Assembly: GCF_900142715.1 (NCBI RefSeq) | Contig: NZ_FRBX01000007.1 | Coordinates: 62,001-126,000, forward strand | From: Flavobacterium pectinovorum | Lineage (GTDB): Bacteria > Bacteroidota > Bacteroidia > Flavobacteriales > Flavobacteriaceae | Direction of reading: 5' to 3' | Length of the DNA stretch: 64,000 nucleotides | In this document: positions 26,006-34,259 of the stretch, piece by piece | How positions within the stretch are numbered: the stretch's first letter is position 1 | Layout: every line of letters starts with the position of its first letter | Made by a program: the position numbers and the translations under genes | Notes under the pieces: generated by a model | Told to the model about the DNA's origin: nothing | What the model saw: only the letters and a program-made list of their open reading frames with translations | Databases searched by the model: none

Positions 26006-26797
26006 CTACTCAACGGTTTTATTTGTTTTGGTCAGGTCAAAATTTAAATTGGTATTCAATATAAATCCGTTATTGTTTTGAAAAACGTTTTGTCCGTTTA
26101 TTAGTCGGCCCAACTGTACGGTTTGATTAAGATAACCTCCTTCAATTCGTACATTTTTATTAAATCGGTAGCCTAATAAAATTCCGATTCTGTTTTGGTC
26201 AAAAATATTGACATTGACATTTTTTCCAAAACCAATAAAAATTTCATCATAGAAAGCCAAATAAGGTGTTTTGTCTTTTATTTCATTCCCTTTTAAAGGA
26301 ACCTGAACCCTTATCATATATCTGATTCTGTTTAGTAACGGAAATTCGTCTTCTGTTGTTTCTGCTAATGAACTGTAACGGCCTACAAATCTTTGTTCCA
26401 GCATAAATCGATGCGAAAAATCAACTATTCCTTCTTTATGGCCAAGCTGTACCATTTCAAAAATTCGGTGTTCGGTAAAATCCCTGCCCATTCCATTTAT
26501 CGGGATTTCGCCATACGGATAAGTTTCTATCCAGCCATATCCAACTCTAAATAATACTCTTGAATTTAAGTTATAATTTATTCCAACACGCAATAAACTT
26601 TGCTGCCATTCAGTAATGAATTCATTTCTACGCCATTGGTATTCGGTATGGATTCCAAATTTTTCGGATATTTTAAATGTTCCGAAAAAATTGTACCATC
26701 CAATATTGTTATCGGTATGTATGCGATTGTTTTGGCCAATTGCCGATTGTAAACCACCAACTAAAAGGATGGTCCATAAATAATTCTTAATGTTCAT
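26006..26797 (-). CDS. DUF2490 outer membrane barrel protein
   Basis: A 263-aa protein with a signal peptide (1-21, ending 'QSAIG') and beta-barrel strand pattern. 'WYNFFGTFKISEKFGIHTEYQWRRN' and 'EHRIFEMVQLGH' with 'RYMIRVQVPL' match the DUF2490 family. The final strand 'TNLNFDL' is followed by a short polar tail. Its start overlaps the stop of the carbonic anhydrase gene by one base, so the two are a coupled operon. Function unknown; it might be a channel for bicarbonate or another small solute, which is speculation. Confidence 0.85.
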   Translation of the reverse strand: MNIKNYLWTILLVGGLQSAIGQNNRIHTDNNIGWYNFFGTFKISEKFGIHTEYQWRRNEFITEWQQSLLRVGINYNLNSRVLFRVGYGWIETYPYGEIPINGMGRDFTEHRIFEMVQLGHKEGIVDFSHRFMLEQRFVGRYSSLAETTEDEFPLLNRIRYMIRVQVPLKGNEIKDKTPYLAFYDEIFIGFGKNVNVNIFDQNRIGILLGYRFNKNVRIEGGYLNQTVQLGRLINGQNVFQNNNGFILNTNLNFDLTKTNKTVE

Positions 26798-27549
26798 TAT
26801 TTTAAAAATTCAAGTGTTCCGTCTGTTAAATTATAAAACACGCCAACAATTTTAATTTCACCTTTATCTTCCATTTCTTTAAGAATAGGACTCTTTTTAC
26901 GAATTTGATCGATAGTATAAATTACATTGTTTTCTGAAACGTATTTTACAAATTTATCATTTTTAGACGTTTTTTCACCATTAAAATTCTGACTTATTGC
27001 TACAGCCGGTTTTATTTTTGAAAGCATAGCTGTAATATTACCCAATTTTACATCATCAATTGCGCCTTTTATGGCTCCACAATGCTGGTGTCCCATTACT
27101 AAAACCAATTTTGCACCCGAAACTTTACAGGCAAATTCCATACTGCCCAATAAATCTTCGTTTACGAAATTCCCCGCTACACGTCCGACAAAAATATCAC
27201 CTAACCCCTGGTCAAAAACATCTTCGACAGGTACACGACTGTCTACACAACTTAAAACAACTGCTTTTGGGTACTGACCCGGCGCCGATTTTCTTGCTTG
27301 TTTACTGTGATCACGCACCGTTGTCGTCCCGCTTTGAAAACGTTTATTCCCTTCAATAAATTCCTGTAAAATAGCATCAGGCGTAAGTCTGGTTTGCTCT
27401 TCCTTGGTCATTACATGAGAAATTACAGGTTTTAAATCTTCTGCCGGATTAGAAATTGAATTTGGTTCTTTCGTTTTTGTGGCGTTGTTGCAAGAAACCA
27501 AAAGTACAGCTGCACATAGCATTACTATTGATTTTAGTTGATTCTCCAT
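26797..27549 (-). CDS. Beta-class carbonic anhydrase, lipoprotein
   Basis: A 250-aa beta-carbonic anhydrase (CO2 hydration) exported as a lipoprotein: lipobox 'LLVSC' (C20). Zinc ligands and catalytic pair are C101, D103 and R105 in 'LSCVDSRVP', and H154 and C157 in 'MGHQHCGAIKG'. The C-terminal 'IVGVFYNLTDGTLEF' is typical. Most bacterial beta-CAs are cytosolic; a lipid-anchored periplasmic form is less usual. It is the first gene of a two-gene operon with the DUF2490 barrel. Confidence 0.95.
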   Translation of the reverse strand: MENQLKSIVMLCAAVLLVSCNNATKTKEPNSISNPAEDLKPVISHVMTKEEQTRLTPDAILQEFIEGNKRFQSGTTTVRDHSKQARKSAPGQYPKAVVLSCVDSRVPVEDVFDQGLGDIFVGRVAGNFVNEDLLGSMEFACKVSGAKLVLVMGHQHCGAIKGAIDDVKLGNITAMLSKIKPAVAISQNFNGEKTSKNDKFVKYVSENNVIYTIDQIRKKSPILKEMEDKGEIKIVGVFYNLTDGTLEFLK

Positions 27550-27928
27550 TTCTTTATTTTAAATTAAAATCTGCCTACTTTGTAAAACGGTGTTCGGCAT
27601 TTCCGGTGTTATGCTTTGAATTTTATATAAAACAAGGATAGAGGTTTTTTCCCTACTTTCAAACAGCCTCTCAGCTTTTTAGTTTTTAATCAATTATTTA
27701 TCCCAAAATTTACCCTCTGATCTGAAAATCATAATACTATGTTATTTTAAATCTTCAAAAGGTGTATTTAGCAAATTCATAGTATTGAAAAACTAAATTC
27801 AACGGAATAAAAGACACTATAAAAAGTACTGTTAACGAATCTGAGAGTAACGTTTTTATAAACGTTCTGCTTTTTTGTTTTTAGCAATTTCTGGAGTACT
27901 GCCCGAAATTTGCAGAAAAAAACAATTT
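27550..27928. other. Divergent intergenic region, 379 bp, before the cytochrome operon
   Basis: Spacer between the carbonic anhydrase gene (minus) and the cytochrome operon (plus). It contains the palindrome at 27849-27866 (separate entry) but no exact TAnnTTTG box on either strand near the starts. The plus-strand frame is open to a TTG at 27875, which I reject as the start. Confidence 0.5.
27849..27866. promoter_or_regulatory. Palindrome AACGTTT-TTAT-AAACGTT, candidate operator
   Basis: Perfect 7-base inverted repeat with 4-base spacer, 62 bp upstream of the cytochrome operon's ATG. Size and symmetry would suit a dimeric regulator, for example of the Crp/Fnr type, but the sequence matches no operator I know. 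Confidence 0.4.
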
Positions 27929-29371
27929 ATGGACTTTCCAATGTTTCATTTAGACTGGCTTAACAACAGAATGCTTATTGCCATAATTGCCATTATTCAC
28001 GTCATGATTAATCACGGTTTAGCGGTAGGTTTTATGCCCCTTATAACCTGGCTGGAGCAAAAAGGGGTAAAAAATAGTGGCAGGGATCAGATTACCAACT
28101 TAGACTGGGATAACAGAATTTATAATATGATGAAAGTAGCTTTCATCATTACCACAACATTGGGCGCAATGACCGGAGTGGGAATTTGGTTTTCTGTGGC
28201 ACTTGTAAGTCCAACATCTATCGGAAGTTTAATTCGCGTTTTTTACTGGGCATGGTTTATAGAATGGCTGGTATTTGTTACAGAAGTCATTTTGATCATG
28301 ATTTATTTTTTGACATGGAAAAGCAGCAACACATCGCTCAGGGCGAAATTATTGCACATTCGTTTTGGATGGTTTTTAAGTTTGTTCTCCTGGATAACGA
28401 TGGCGATTATTGTTTCTATTTTAAGTTTTATGATGGATCCGGGAAACTGGAACACACATAAGAGCCTGCTTAACGGTTTTACCAACCCAATTTATCTTCC
28501 ACAATTATTGTTTAGGACTCCAACGGCCATGCTTGTGGCGGGTAGTTTTGGTATGCTGCTGGTAACGCTTTTCTTTAAAAAAGAGACAGAATTGAGATTA
28601 AAAGCCGTTAAGTATGTTTCAAAATGGATTATTTTCTGGGCACCAATTTCACTTCTTGGAGCAGTTATTTACTATAATTCTATTCCCGAAGCCATGATTG
28701 CCAATATGAGTACAGCCGTTGGGACCATGGATTTTAATAAGTATTACGATTTAATGAAGTATTTTATCCTGTTCGGAATTTCATCTTCATTGATTATGGC
28801 CATCATAGGTTTATATAAATCCAAATGGCTGAAGAGTTATATTGTCTTTTTCCCGGTGTTGATGGCTTTCGCCTATTTAGGATTTTTTGAAAGGGTCAGA
28901 GAATTTGTCCGAAAACCTTATGTAATTGGAGGTTATATGTATTCTAATTTATTATTAGAAGAAGATTATCCTGTGTACCAACAATTTGGACTACTGAAAA
29001 ATGCCACTTATACAACCGTTACAGAAATAACACCGGAGAATAAAATTGAAGCTGGCAGAAATGTTTTTGCTATTGCCTGCAGTCGCTGCCATACTACACA
29101 AGGCGTCAACAGTGTTGTAGATGTTTTTGAGCGCATGTACGGCATTGGAAAACCTCTTGATATCAATTCTATGGCGTCCTACATACCCAATATGCACAAC
29201 GGGCGAACGTATATGCCGCCATTTCCGGGCACGCAGGAAGAGAGTGAAGCCCTTGCTGCTTATATCCGCAACATTCAGGATACGGGCGATGTGCTTGAAG
29301 GAGCACAGTCTGAAGGGGTAAAGGTGAGTGAGCTGCAAAACACAAAAGCAGTTTTAGAAAATAAAAAATAA
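27929..29371 (+). CDS. CydA-like membrane protein fused to cytochrome c (bd-superfamily oxidoreductase subunit)
   Basis: A 480-aa protein with about nine membrane helices and a C-terminal monohaem cytochrome c domain (C384, C387, H388 in 'CSRCH'; M429 possible axial ligand). Start chosen at ATG 27929, not TTG 27875. By eye it aligns with cytochrome bd subunit CydA: early histidines H24/H29, 'FIEWLVFVTEV' (E112, E119) over the E99/E107 region, and 'REFVRKPYVIGG' (E325, R328, P330) over 'E-x-G-R-Q-P-W'. The histidine and methionine that ligate haem b558 in CydA seem absent: 'LFRTPTA' has R196 at the His position and 'KYFILFG' lacks the Met. Function is therefore uncertain; electron transfer between a quinol or cytochrome c and an acceptor is likely. 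Confidence 0.8.
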   Translation: MDFPMFHLDWLNNRMLIAIIAIIHVMINHGLAVGFMPLITWLEQKGVKNSGRDQITNLDWDNRIYNMMKVAFIITTTLGAMTGVGIWFSVALVSPTSIGSLIRVFYWAWFIEWLVFVTEVILIMIYFLTWKSSNTSLRAKLLHIRFGWFLSLFSWITMAIIVSILSFMMDPGNWNTHKSLLNGFTNPIYLPQLLFRTPTAMLVAGSFGMLLVTLFFKKETELRLKAVKYVSKWIIFWAPISLLGAVIYYNSIPEAMIANMSTAVGTMDFNKYYDLMKYFILFGISSSLIMAIIGLYKSKWLKSYIVFFPVLMAFAYLGFFERVREFVRKPYVIGGYMYSNLLLEEDYPVYQQFGLLKNATYTTVTEITPENKIEAGRNVFAIACSRCHTTQGVNSVVDVFERMYGIGKPLDINSMASYIPNMHNGRTYMPPFPGTQEESEALAAYIRNIQDTGDVLEGAQSEGVKVSELQNTKAVLENKK

Positions 29372-29383
29372 TAAAGTTTAAAA

Positions 29384-30724
29384 ATGATACATTTATATAT
29401 TGCGTTACAAAATAACGTTCCGGTTCCAAAAGATATTCCATTGCCGTTGCCCATGCCTGAATGGTTTTTTGTAGTGGTGCTTGTGCTGTCATTTCTGCTT
29501 CACATTCTTTTTGTTAACCTGATGCTTGGAGGTTCAATTCTGGCTTTGATTGCACAGATAAAAGGACTTAAAAACAAAGAATATGATATACTTGCACACG
29601 AAATAGCCAAAACAATAACCGTTAACAAAAGTATTGCCGTGGTGCTGGGAATTGCTCCGCTTTTGAGTATTAACGTTTTGTATACGATTTATTTTTACTC
29701 GGCAAATGCGCTTACGGGTTTAATGTGGATAGCTGTAATACCGCTGGTAACGGTGGCATTCCTGCTTACTTATCTACACAAATATACTTGGGAAACACTT
29801 GAGAATCATAAAGCGGTTCATATTTCAATTTTGGCATTGGCAACCGTTATTTTTCTGTTTATTCCGTTTATATTTTTGACTAATATAAATTTAATGCTCT
29901 TTCCTGAAAAATGGGCGGTAGTAAAAGGTTTTGTCGATGCCTTGTTTCTTCCTAATGTTTTTCCGAGGTATTTGCATTTTATCCTGGCTTCACTGGCCGT
30001 TACAGGATTGTTTATATTTTGGTATAACAGCCGAAAAAATTATCCGTTTGAAGAAATATATCAAAAGTTTACCCGATATGATATTCAAAAGAAAGGTTAT
30101 TCTCTGGCGCTGACAGCTTCTATTTGTCAGTTTATGATTGGTCCTTTGGTTTTGTTGACGCTTCCGTCTAAAGGTATGGGATGGAACCTTATTCTGATCA
30201 TTTTCTCCGGAGTTGCTTTTGCTGTTCCCGCCATGTGGATGATGTGGAAAAGACTAACAGGGGAGAATGAAAACATCGAAAAAGACTTTTATAAAATAGC
30301 AATGCTGCTTGGAGTTACCGTTTTGTGCATGGGTTCAGGAAGACAGATTTATAGAGCAAATTCTCTTGAAAAACATCGTGAGCTGGTACAAATTAAAACA
30401 GAAGAATTTCAAATTCTGAAAAAAGAAGCTATTGCAAAAATGAAGGCAGCAGAAGCCGGAGCAGCCTCTGAAGATATGACAGAGGCAGAGAAAGGGCAGA
30501 AGGTATTTGGACAATATTGTGCATCCTGCCATAAAATAGACGAAAAATTAGTGGGACCGCCAGTTTTAGAAATGGCAAAAATTTATAAAGGCAATATTGG
30601 AGATTTACAGAAATGGATAAAAAATCCGGGTAAAAAACGTCCTGATTATCCACAAATGCCCGGTTTCGAATCGCAGTTAGATCAAAAGCAGTTGGATCAG
30701 CTGGCAGAGTATATTCTTAATTAA
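29384..30724 (+). CDS. Second CydA-like membrane protein fused to cytochrome c
   Basis: A 446-aa partner, starting 12 bp after the first subunit. About eight membrane helices are followed by a charged coiled-coil linker (~325-360) and a class I cytochrome c domain with C379, C382 and H383 ('CASCH') and M425 ('YPQMPGF') as axial ligand. The first helices read 'LLHILFVNLMLGG' (H40), like the N-terminus of CydA. 'YLHFILASLAVTGLFIF' (H198) resembles the CydA segment carrying the b558 histidine, and 'GSGRQIYR' (317-324) recalls 'GRQPW'. It may thus be a diverged CydA paralogue that supplies haem sites missing from the first subunit. This is inference from short motifs; the cytochrome c domain is certain. 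Confidence 0.8.
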   Translation: MIHLYIALQNNVPVPKDIPLPLPMPEWFFVVVLVLSFLLHILFVNLMLGGSILALIAQIKGLKNKEYDILAHEIAKTITVNKSIAVVLGIAPLLSINVLYTIYFYSANALTGLMWIAVIPLVTVAFLLTYLHKYTWETLENHKAVHISILALATVIFLFIPFIFLTNINLMLFPEKWAVVKGFVDALFLPNVFPRYLHFILASLAVTGLFIFWYNSRKNYPFEEIYQKFTRYDIQKKGYSLALTASICQFMIGPLVLLTLPSKGMGWNLILIIFSGVAFAVPAMWMMWKRLTGENENIEKDFYKIAMLLGVTVLCMGSGRQIYRANSLEKHRELVQIKTEEFQILKKEAIAKMKAAEAGAASEDMTEAEKGQKVFGQYCASCHKIDEKLVGPPVLEMAKIYKGNIGDLQKWIKNPGKKRPDYPQMPGFESQLDQKQLDQLAEYILN

Positions 30725-30770
30725 ATAATAAAGAAACAGTATCGAATTTTCTAACTTAAAATAAAATAAT

Positions 30771-30935
30771 ATGATTCAGGTTTTTTCCATTATGATTTTA
30801 ATTTTTGTTCTTCTTGCAATTGTTTTTCTGATAAGAATAAAATCGGTTACACTTCAGCTTATAAAGTCAAAAGAAGTAAACAATCAAGAAAGCCCATTAG
30901 AAAAAGATTATCAATTTATTAAAGGACTCTATTAG
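30771..30935 (+). CDS. 54-aa single-helix membrane protein, possible small subunit
   Basis: ATG 30771 to TAG 30933-30935. The peptide begins 'MIQVFSIMILIFVLLAIVFL', one transmembrane helix, then 'IRIKSV' and a charged tail ending 'QFIKGLY'. It lies 46 bp after the second cytochrome subunit and 45 bp before the terminator at 30981, so it is inside the operon. Canonical bd oxidases have such small one-helix subunits (CydX, CydS, CydH), which stabilise the complex, and this is my reading. No sequence family is recognised. Confidence 0.65.
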   Translation: MIQVFSIMILIFVLLAIVFLIRIKSVTLQLIKSKEVNNQESPLEKDYQFIKGLY

Positions 30936-30980
30936 CTAAGGTTGTCCACCAAAGAAGACCCATTTAAATTTTGATAGTTC

Positions 30981-31021
30981 GAAACCCTGTTGCTGCTGAC
31001 ACACACAGGGTTTCTTTTTTT
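30981..31021 (+). terminator. Terminator of the cytochrome operon
   Basis: Perfect 10-bp stem GAAACCCTGT / ACAGGGTTTC (30981-30990, 31005-31014) followed by a T run. Confidence 0.92.
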
Positions 31022-31104
31022 GATATAGTTTAAAAAAAACAGGTACTTATCAAAATGGCATGCAATCCGTATGTTTTGGTATCTTCTATACATGTTCTGC
31101 GTTT

Positions 31105-31112
31105 TAATTTTG
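31105..31112 (+). promoter_or_regulatory. -7 promoter element of the isochorismatase-fold gene
   Basis: TAATTTTG, an exact TAnnTTTG match, 22 bp before the ATG at 31135. The nearest TTTG upstream (31075-31078) leaves a 26-base spacer, longer than usual. Confidence 0.5.
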
Positions 31113-31134
31113 TCAGATATAAAAATTAAATAAA

Positions 31135-31677
31135 ATGAGCAAAGCACTATTATTAATCGATATCCAGAAAGAGTATTTCAAAAATGGCGCATTAGAACTT
31201 GTAAATCCTGTTGCTGCAAGTGAAAATGCACAAAAATTACTGGAGCATTTCAGAAAAGAAAATGACACAGTTGTTCACGTACAGCACATATCTCCGGAAG
31301 GTATTCCTTTTTTTGTTTCAGGAACAGAAGGCGTAGAAATCCATGAAAATGTAAAGCCTTTAGCAGGTGAAAAGGTAATTACGAAACAATTTCCTAATAG
31401 TTTTAGAGGTACAGATTTGCTCGAATATCTGCAATCAAAAAATATAACTCATCTAGTTATTGCCGGTATGATGACTCATATGTGCATTGACGCAGGAACA
31501 AGAGCTGCATTTGATTTTGGTTTTGAATGCACCGTAATTGGAGATGCCTGCGCTACAAGAGATCTTCAAATTAACGATCAAAATGTTAAGGCTGCAGATG
31601 TGCATAATGCTTTTTTAGCAGCATTAGAATTCTCTTACAGTAAGATTTTGACAACAGCTGATTATCTACATTCCTAA
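31135..31677 (+). CDS. Isochorismatase-fold cysteine hydrolase
   Basis: A 180-aa cytosolic hydrolase of the isochorismatase/nicotinamidase superfamily. The catalytic triad is D9 ('LLIDIQKEYF'), K84 ('VITKQFPNSF') and C117 ('GMMTHMCIDAG'), with the usual non-proline cis-peptide region just before the cysteine. The nearest resemblance is to the general cysteine hydrolases rather than to nicotinamidase, because the metal-binding Asp-x-His pattern is not evident. Substrate is unknown. It has its own promoter and terminator, so is monocistronic. Confidence 0.92.
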   Translation: MSKALLLIDIQKEYFKNGALELVNPVAASENAQKLLEHFRKENDTVVHVQHISPEGIPFFVSGTEGVEIHENVKPLAGEKVITKQFPNSFRGTDLLEYLQSKNITHLVIAGMMTHMCIDAGTRAAFDFGFECTVIGDACATRDLQINDQNVKAADVHNAFLAALEFSYSKILTTADYLHS

Positions 31678-31702
31678 AAAGAAAATATAAAATCACATTA
31701 TT

Positions 31703-31738
31703 AAATGAGCTGTAGCAAATTACAGCTCATTTTTTTTA
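31703..31738 (+). terminator. Terminator after the isochorismatase-fold gene
   Basis: Stem AAATGAGCTGTA / TACAGCTCATTT with loop GCAAAT and a following T run. Confidence 0.92.
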
Positions 31739-31798
31739 TTTAGAATTTGAATAATGAAATTAACATTCTCGAGGGGTTTAAATCATCTAATTGAGTTG

Positions 31799-31806
31799 TA
31801 GATTTG
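31799..31806 (+). promoter_or_regulatory. -7 promoter element of the AraC gene
   Basis: TAGATTTG (TAnnTTTG), 17 bp before the ATG at 31824. It supports that start over the in-frame TTG at 31791. Confidence 0.5.
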
Positions 31807-31823
31807 CAGTAACAACAGATAAA

Positions 31824-32696
31824 ATGAAAACAGTAAAATTTCATAAAACCGAATGTGGGGTAGAAGTTCTCCTGAATGTTTTGCACGGAGATACGCTCAG
31901 TGAAAAATATTTGGAAAGGGATATTTACAACACGGATTTTTTTGAAATTCTGCTTTTTAAAAAAGCCAAAGGATCCTTAGTTTTAAACCAGCAGAAAATC
32001 ACTATTGCGGACAACACCATTATTTTTATTTCACCTTTTCAAAAAAGGCAATGGACGTTGGAGAAAGAAGGATTGGATTTTACGGTTTTAGTGTTTCAGG
32101 AAAATTTTCTTAATGATTTTTTCTCAGACAAATTTTTTACCTATCGGATGCTTTATTTTTATCAATTAAATTATCCGTTGTATATTACTGTTGATGATGA
32201 GCAACTCCAAAAAGCACTGGATCAGCTTATGGAAATCAAATCTGAACTGGTAGACAGCAAAACAGACAGCATTCATATTATACGCTCGCTTACGTATTAT
32301 CTGCTTTTGAAATTCAATCGAATATATGCTGAAACAAACCATCTATCAATTGAAAGGGCTGAAAACAGCTATGCTTATCAGTTCAAACAGTTATTGGAGT
32401 TGCATATAAGGCAGAAACAGAGAATCGATCATTATGCCGATTTATTAAACGTAAGCAGAATTACAATTAATACCTGCGTAAAAAAACAGTTTAATGTTAC
32501 GGCGACAGAACTCTTAAAACAGCGGTTGCTTTTTGAAATTAAAAACGACCTCATACATTCGGGAAAGACAATTGCTGAGATTGCTTATGATCTCGATTTC
32601 TCGGAACCCGGACATATGATGCGATTTTTCAAAACCCAGACCGGAATAACAAGCGGTCAGTTTTTGTTAGATTATCAAAATGGCATCTTTTCATAA
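31824..32696 (+). CDS. AraC family transcriptional regulator
   Basis: A 290-aa regulator; ATG 31824 is preferred because a -7 box lies between it and the upstream TTG. The N-terminal domain (~1-170; 'SLVLNQQKITIADNTIIFISPFQKRQW') is cupin-like, and the C-terminal ~100 residues form the AraC DNA-binding domain ('YADLLNVSRITINTCVKKQF', 'TIAEIAYDLDFSEPGHMMRFFK'). The MATE transporter follows 66 bp later on the same strand, so the regulator may control that exporter. Confidence 0.92.
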   Translation: MKTVKFHKTECGVEVLLNVLHGDTLSEKYLERDIYNTDFFEILLFKKAKGSLVLNQQKITIADNTIIFISPFQKRQWTLEKEGLDFTVLVFQENFLNDFFSDKFFTYRMLYFYQLNYPLYITVDDEQLQKALDQLMEIKSELVDSKTDSIHIIRSLTYYLLLKFNRIYAETNHLSIERAENSYAYQFKQLLELHIRQKQRIDHYADLLNVSRITINTCVKKQFNVTATELLKQRLLFEIKNDLIHSGKTIAEIAYDLDFSEPGHMMRFFKTQTGITSGQFLLDYQNGIFS

Positions 32697-32762
32697 GACG
32701 AACCTTAATTGAAGTAAAAAAAAAAAATAGAGGCATTGACTTGTCCCGAATAGTGAATTATT

Positions 32763-34118
32763 ATGTTGAAAAAATACAAATCAAATAAAATATATTATCA
32801 AAGTACCATTGCGTTGGCAGGACCTGTTGTTATTTCACAATTGGGGCATACTTTGGTACAAACCGTAGATACCATTATTATAGGCCATTATGCAGGAACT
32901 ATATCGCTGGCAGCAGTTTCGTTGGTTCATTCTGTTTTTATGGTGATTCTGGTCATTGGATTGGGAATTGCCTACGGATTAACGCCTTTAATTGCACAGG
33001 AAAATGGGAAATCAAATTTTAAGGAATGTGCTAAACTTCTTTCCAATAGTTTATGGCTTAATATAATAGCTGCAATCCTGCTTTTTATCGTAGTCTATTT
33101 TGGCTCAATGTTTGCTATGCAGCATGCCAATCAGGATCCGAATGTTGTAGAAACAGCAAAACCTTATTTGCTTATTTTAAGTTTATCGATTTTTCCTTTA
33201 ATGATTTTTCAAACATTCAAGCAATTTGCAGAAGGACTTGGTTTTACAAAACAAGCCATGAACATCACAATTTGGGGAAATTTGATTAACGTAGTTATCG
33301 CAGTTATTCTGGTAAAAGGAATGTTTGGCATTGAGCCAATGGGGGTTAAAGGGGTAGGAGTTGCCACTTTAGTCGATAGGGTTTTAATGATGGTGGTAAT
33401 GGCGTGGTACGTGTTCAAATCACATAATTTTAAAGATTATATGCTGCATTTTTCTGCAAAGTATATCAATCTTTCCAAAATCCTTGCGGTAGTAAAAATT
33501 GGTCTGCCAGTTGCCATGCAATATGTATTTGAAATAGGGGCGTTTGCAGCAGCAGCTTTAATTGCAGGTCAATTAGGGGCAACAGAGCAGGCTGCTCATC
33601 AAACCGCTATAACCCTTGCGGCAATGACTTACATGATGGCGGGAGGAATTGCCTCTGCAGCAACCATTAAAATTGGAAATAGTTTCGGAAATCAGAATTA
33701 TATGAGGCTTCAGAAATTTGCTCATGCATCATATCATTTGGTGATTATATTCATGCTTTTCTTCGCCGTTATTTTTACGCTTTTCAATCAATATTTGCCT
33801 TTTTTAATAACAAGTGATGTGAATGTGGTAGCAATAGCTGCACAATTATTGCTAATTGCCGGAATATTTCAACTGTTTGATGGTACTCAGGTTGTAGGAC
33901 TAGGAACTTTGAGAGGAATGGGCGATGTCAATATTCCAACTTTTATCACTTTTGTTGCTTATTGGATAATTGGTTTGCCGTCGTGCTACATTCTGGGAAT
34001 TTATTTCAATATTGGGATTCAGGGAATTTGGTACGGATTATCTTTAGGTTTGTTAACATCCTCCGTTTTGCTTTATTTGAGATTTAAATATGTGATAAAT
34101 AAAGCCTTGAAAAAATAA
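32763..34118 (+). CDS. MATE family efflux transporter
   Basis: A 451-aa inner membrane protein with twelve predicted helices in two similar halves, the MATE/NorM layout. Typical segments are 'LAGPVVISQLGHTLVQTVDTI', 'IGLGIAYGLTPLIAQ' and, in the second half, 'IGLPVAMQYVFEIGAFA' and 'GLGTLRGMGDVNIPTF'. It would export cationic drugs or metabolites using a sodium or proton gradient. It lies just after an AraC regulator, and a terminator closes the unit. Confidence 0.94.
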   Translation: MLKKYKSNKIYYQSTIALAGPVVISQLGHTLVQTVDTIIIGHYAGTISLAAVSLVHSVFMVILVIGLGIAYGLTPLIAQENGKSNFKECAKLLSNSLWLNIIAAILLFIVVYFGSMFAMQHANQDPNVVETAKPYLLILSLSIFPLMIFQTFKQFAEGLGFTKQAMNITIWGNLINVVIAVILVKGMFGIEPMGVKGVGVATLVDRVLMMVVMAWYVFKSHNFKDYMLHFSAKYINLSKILAVVKIGLPVAMQYVFEIGAFAAAALIAGQLGATEQAAHQTAITLAAMTYMMAGGIASAATIKIGNSFGNQNYMRLQKFAHASYHLVIIFMLFFAVIFTLFNQYLPFLITSDVNVVAIAAQLLLIAGIFQLFDGTQVVGLGTLRGMGDVNIPTFITFVAYWIIGLPSCYILGIYFNIGIQGIWYGLSLGLLTSSVLLYLRFKYVINKALKK

Positions 34119-34174
34119 TCGAATCTCTAAATATATTATGTGTAATCATTAAAGTATAATATTCACTTAGAGTT

Positions 34175-34220
34175 TAAAACATAAAAAGCAGTAAAAATTT
34201 TTACTGCTTTTTATGTTTTA
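34175..34220. terminator. Bidirectional terminator with 23-bp perfect stem
   Basis: TAAAACATAAAAAGCAG... and its exact complement meet at 34197/34198 with essentially no spare loop; T-rich on both strands. It separates the convergent MATE and kinase genes. Confidence 0.88.
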
Positions 34221-34259
34221 AAGAAAAATATTTATGTTTTGCTCTATTCTATAAATAAA

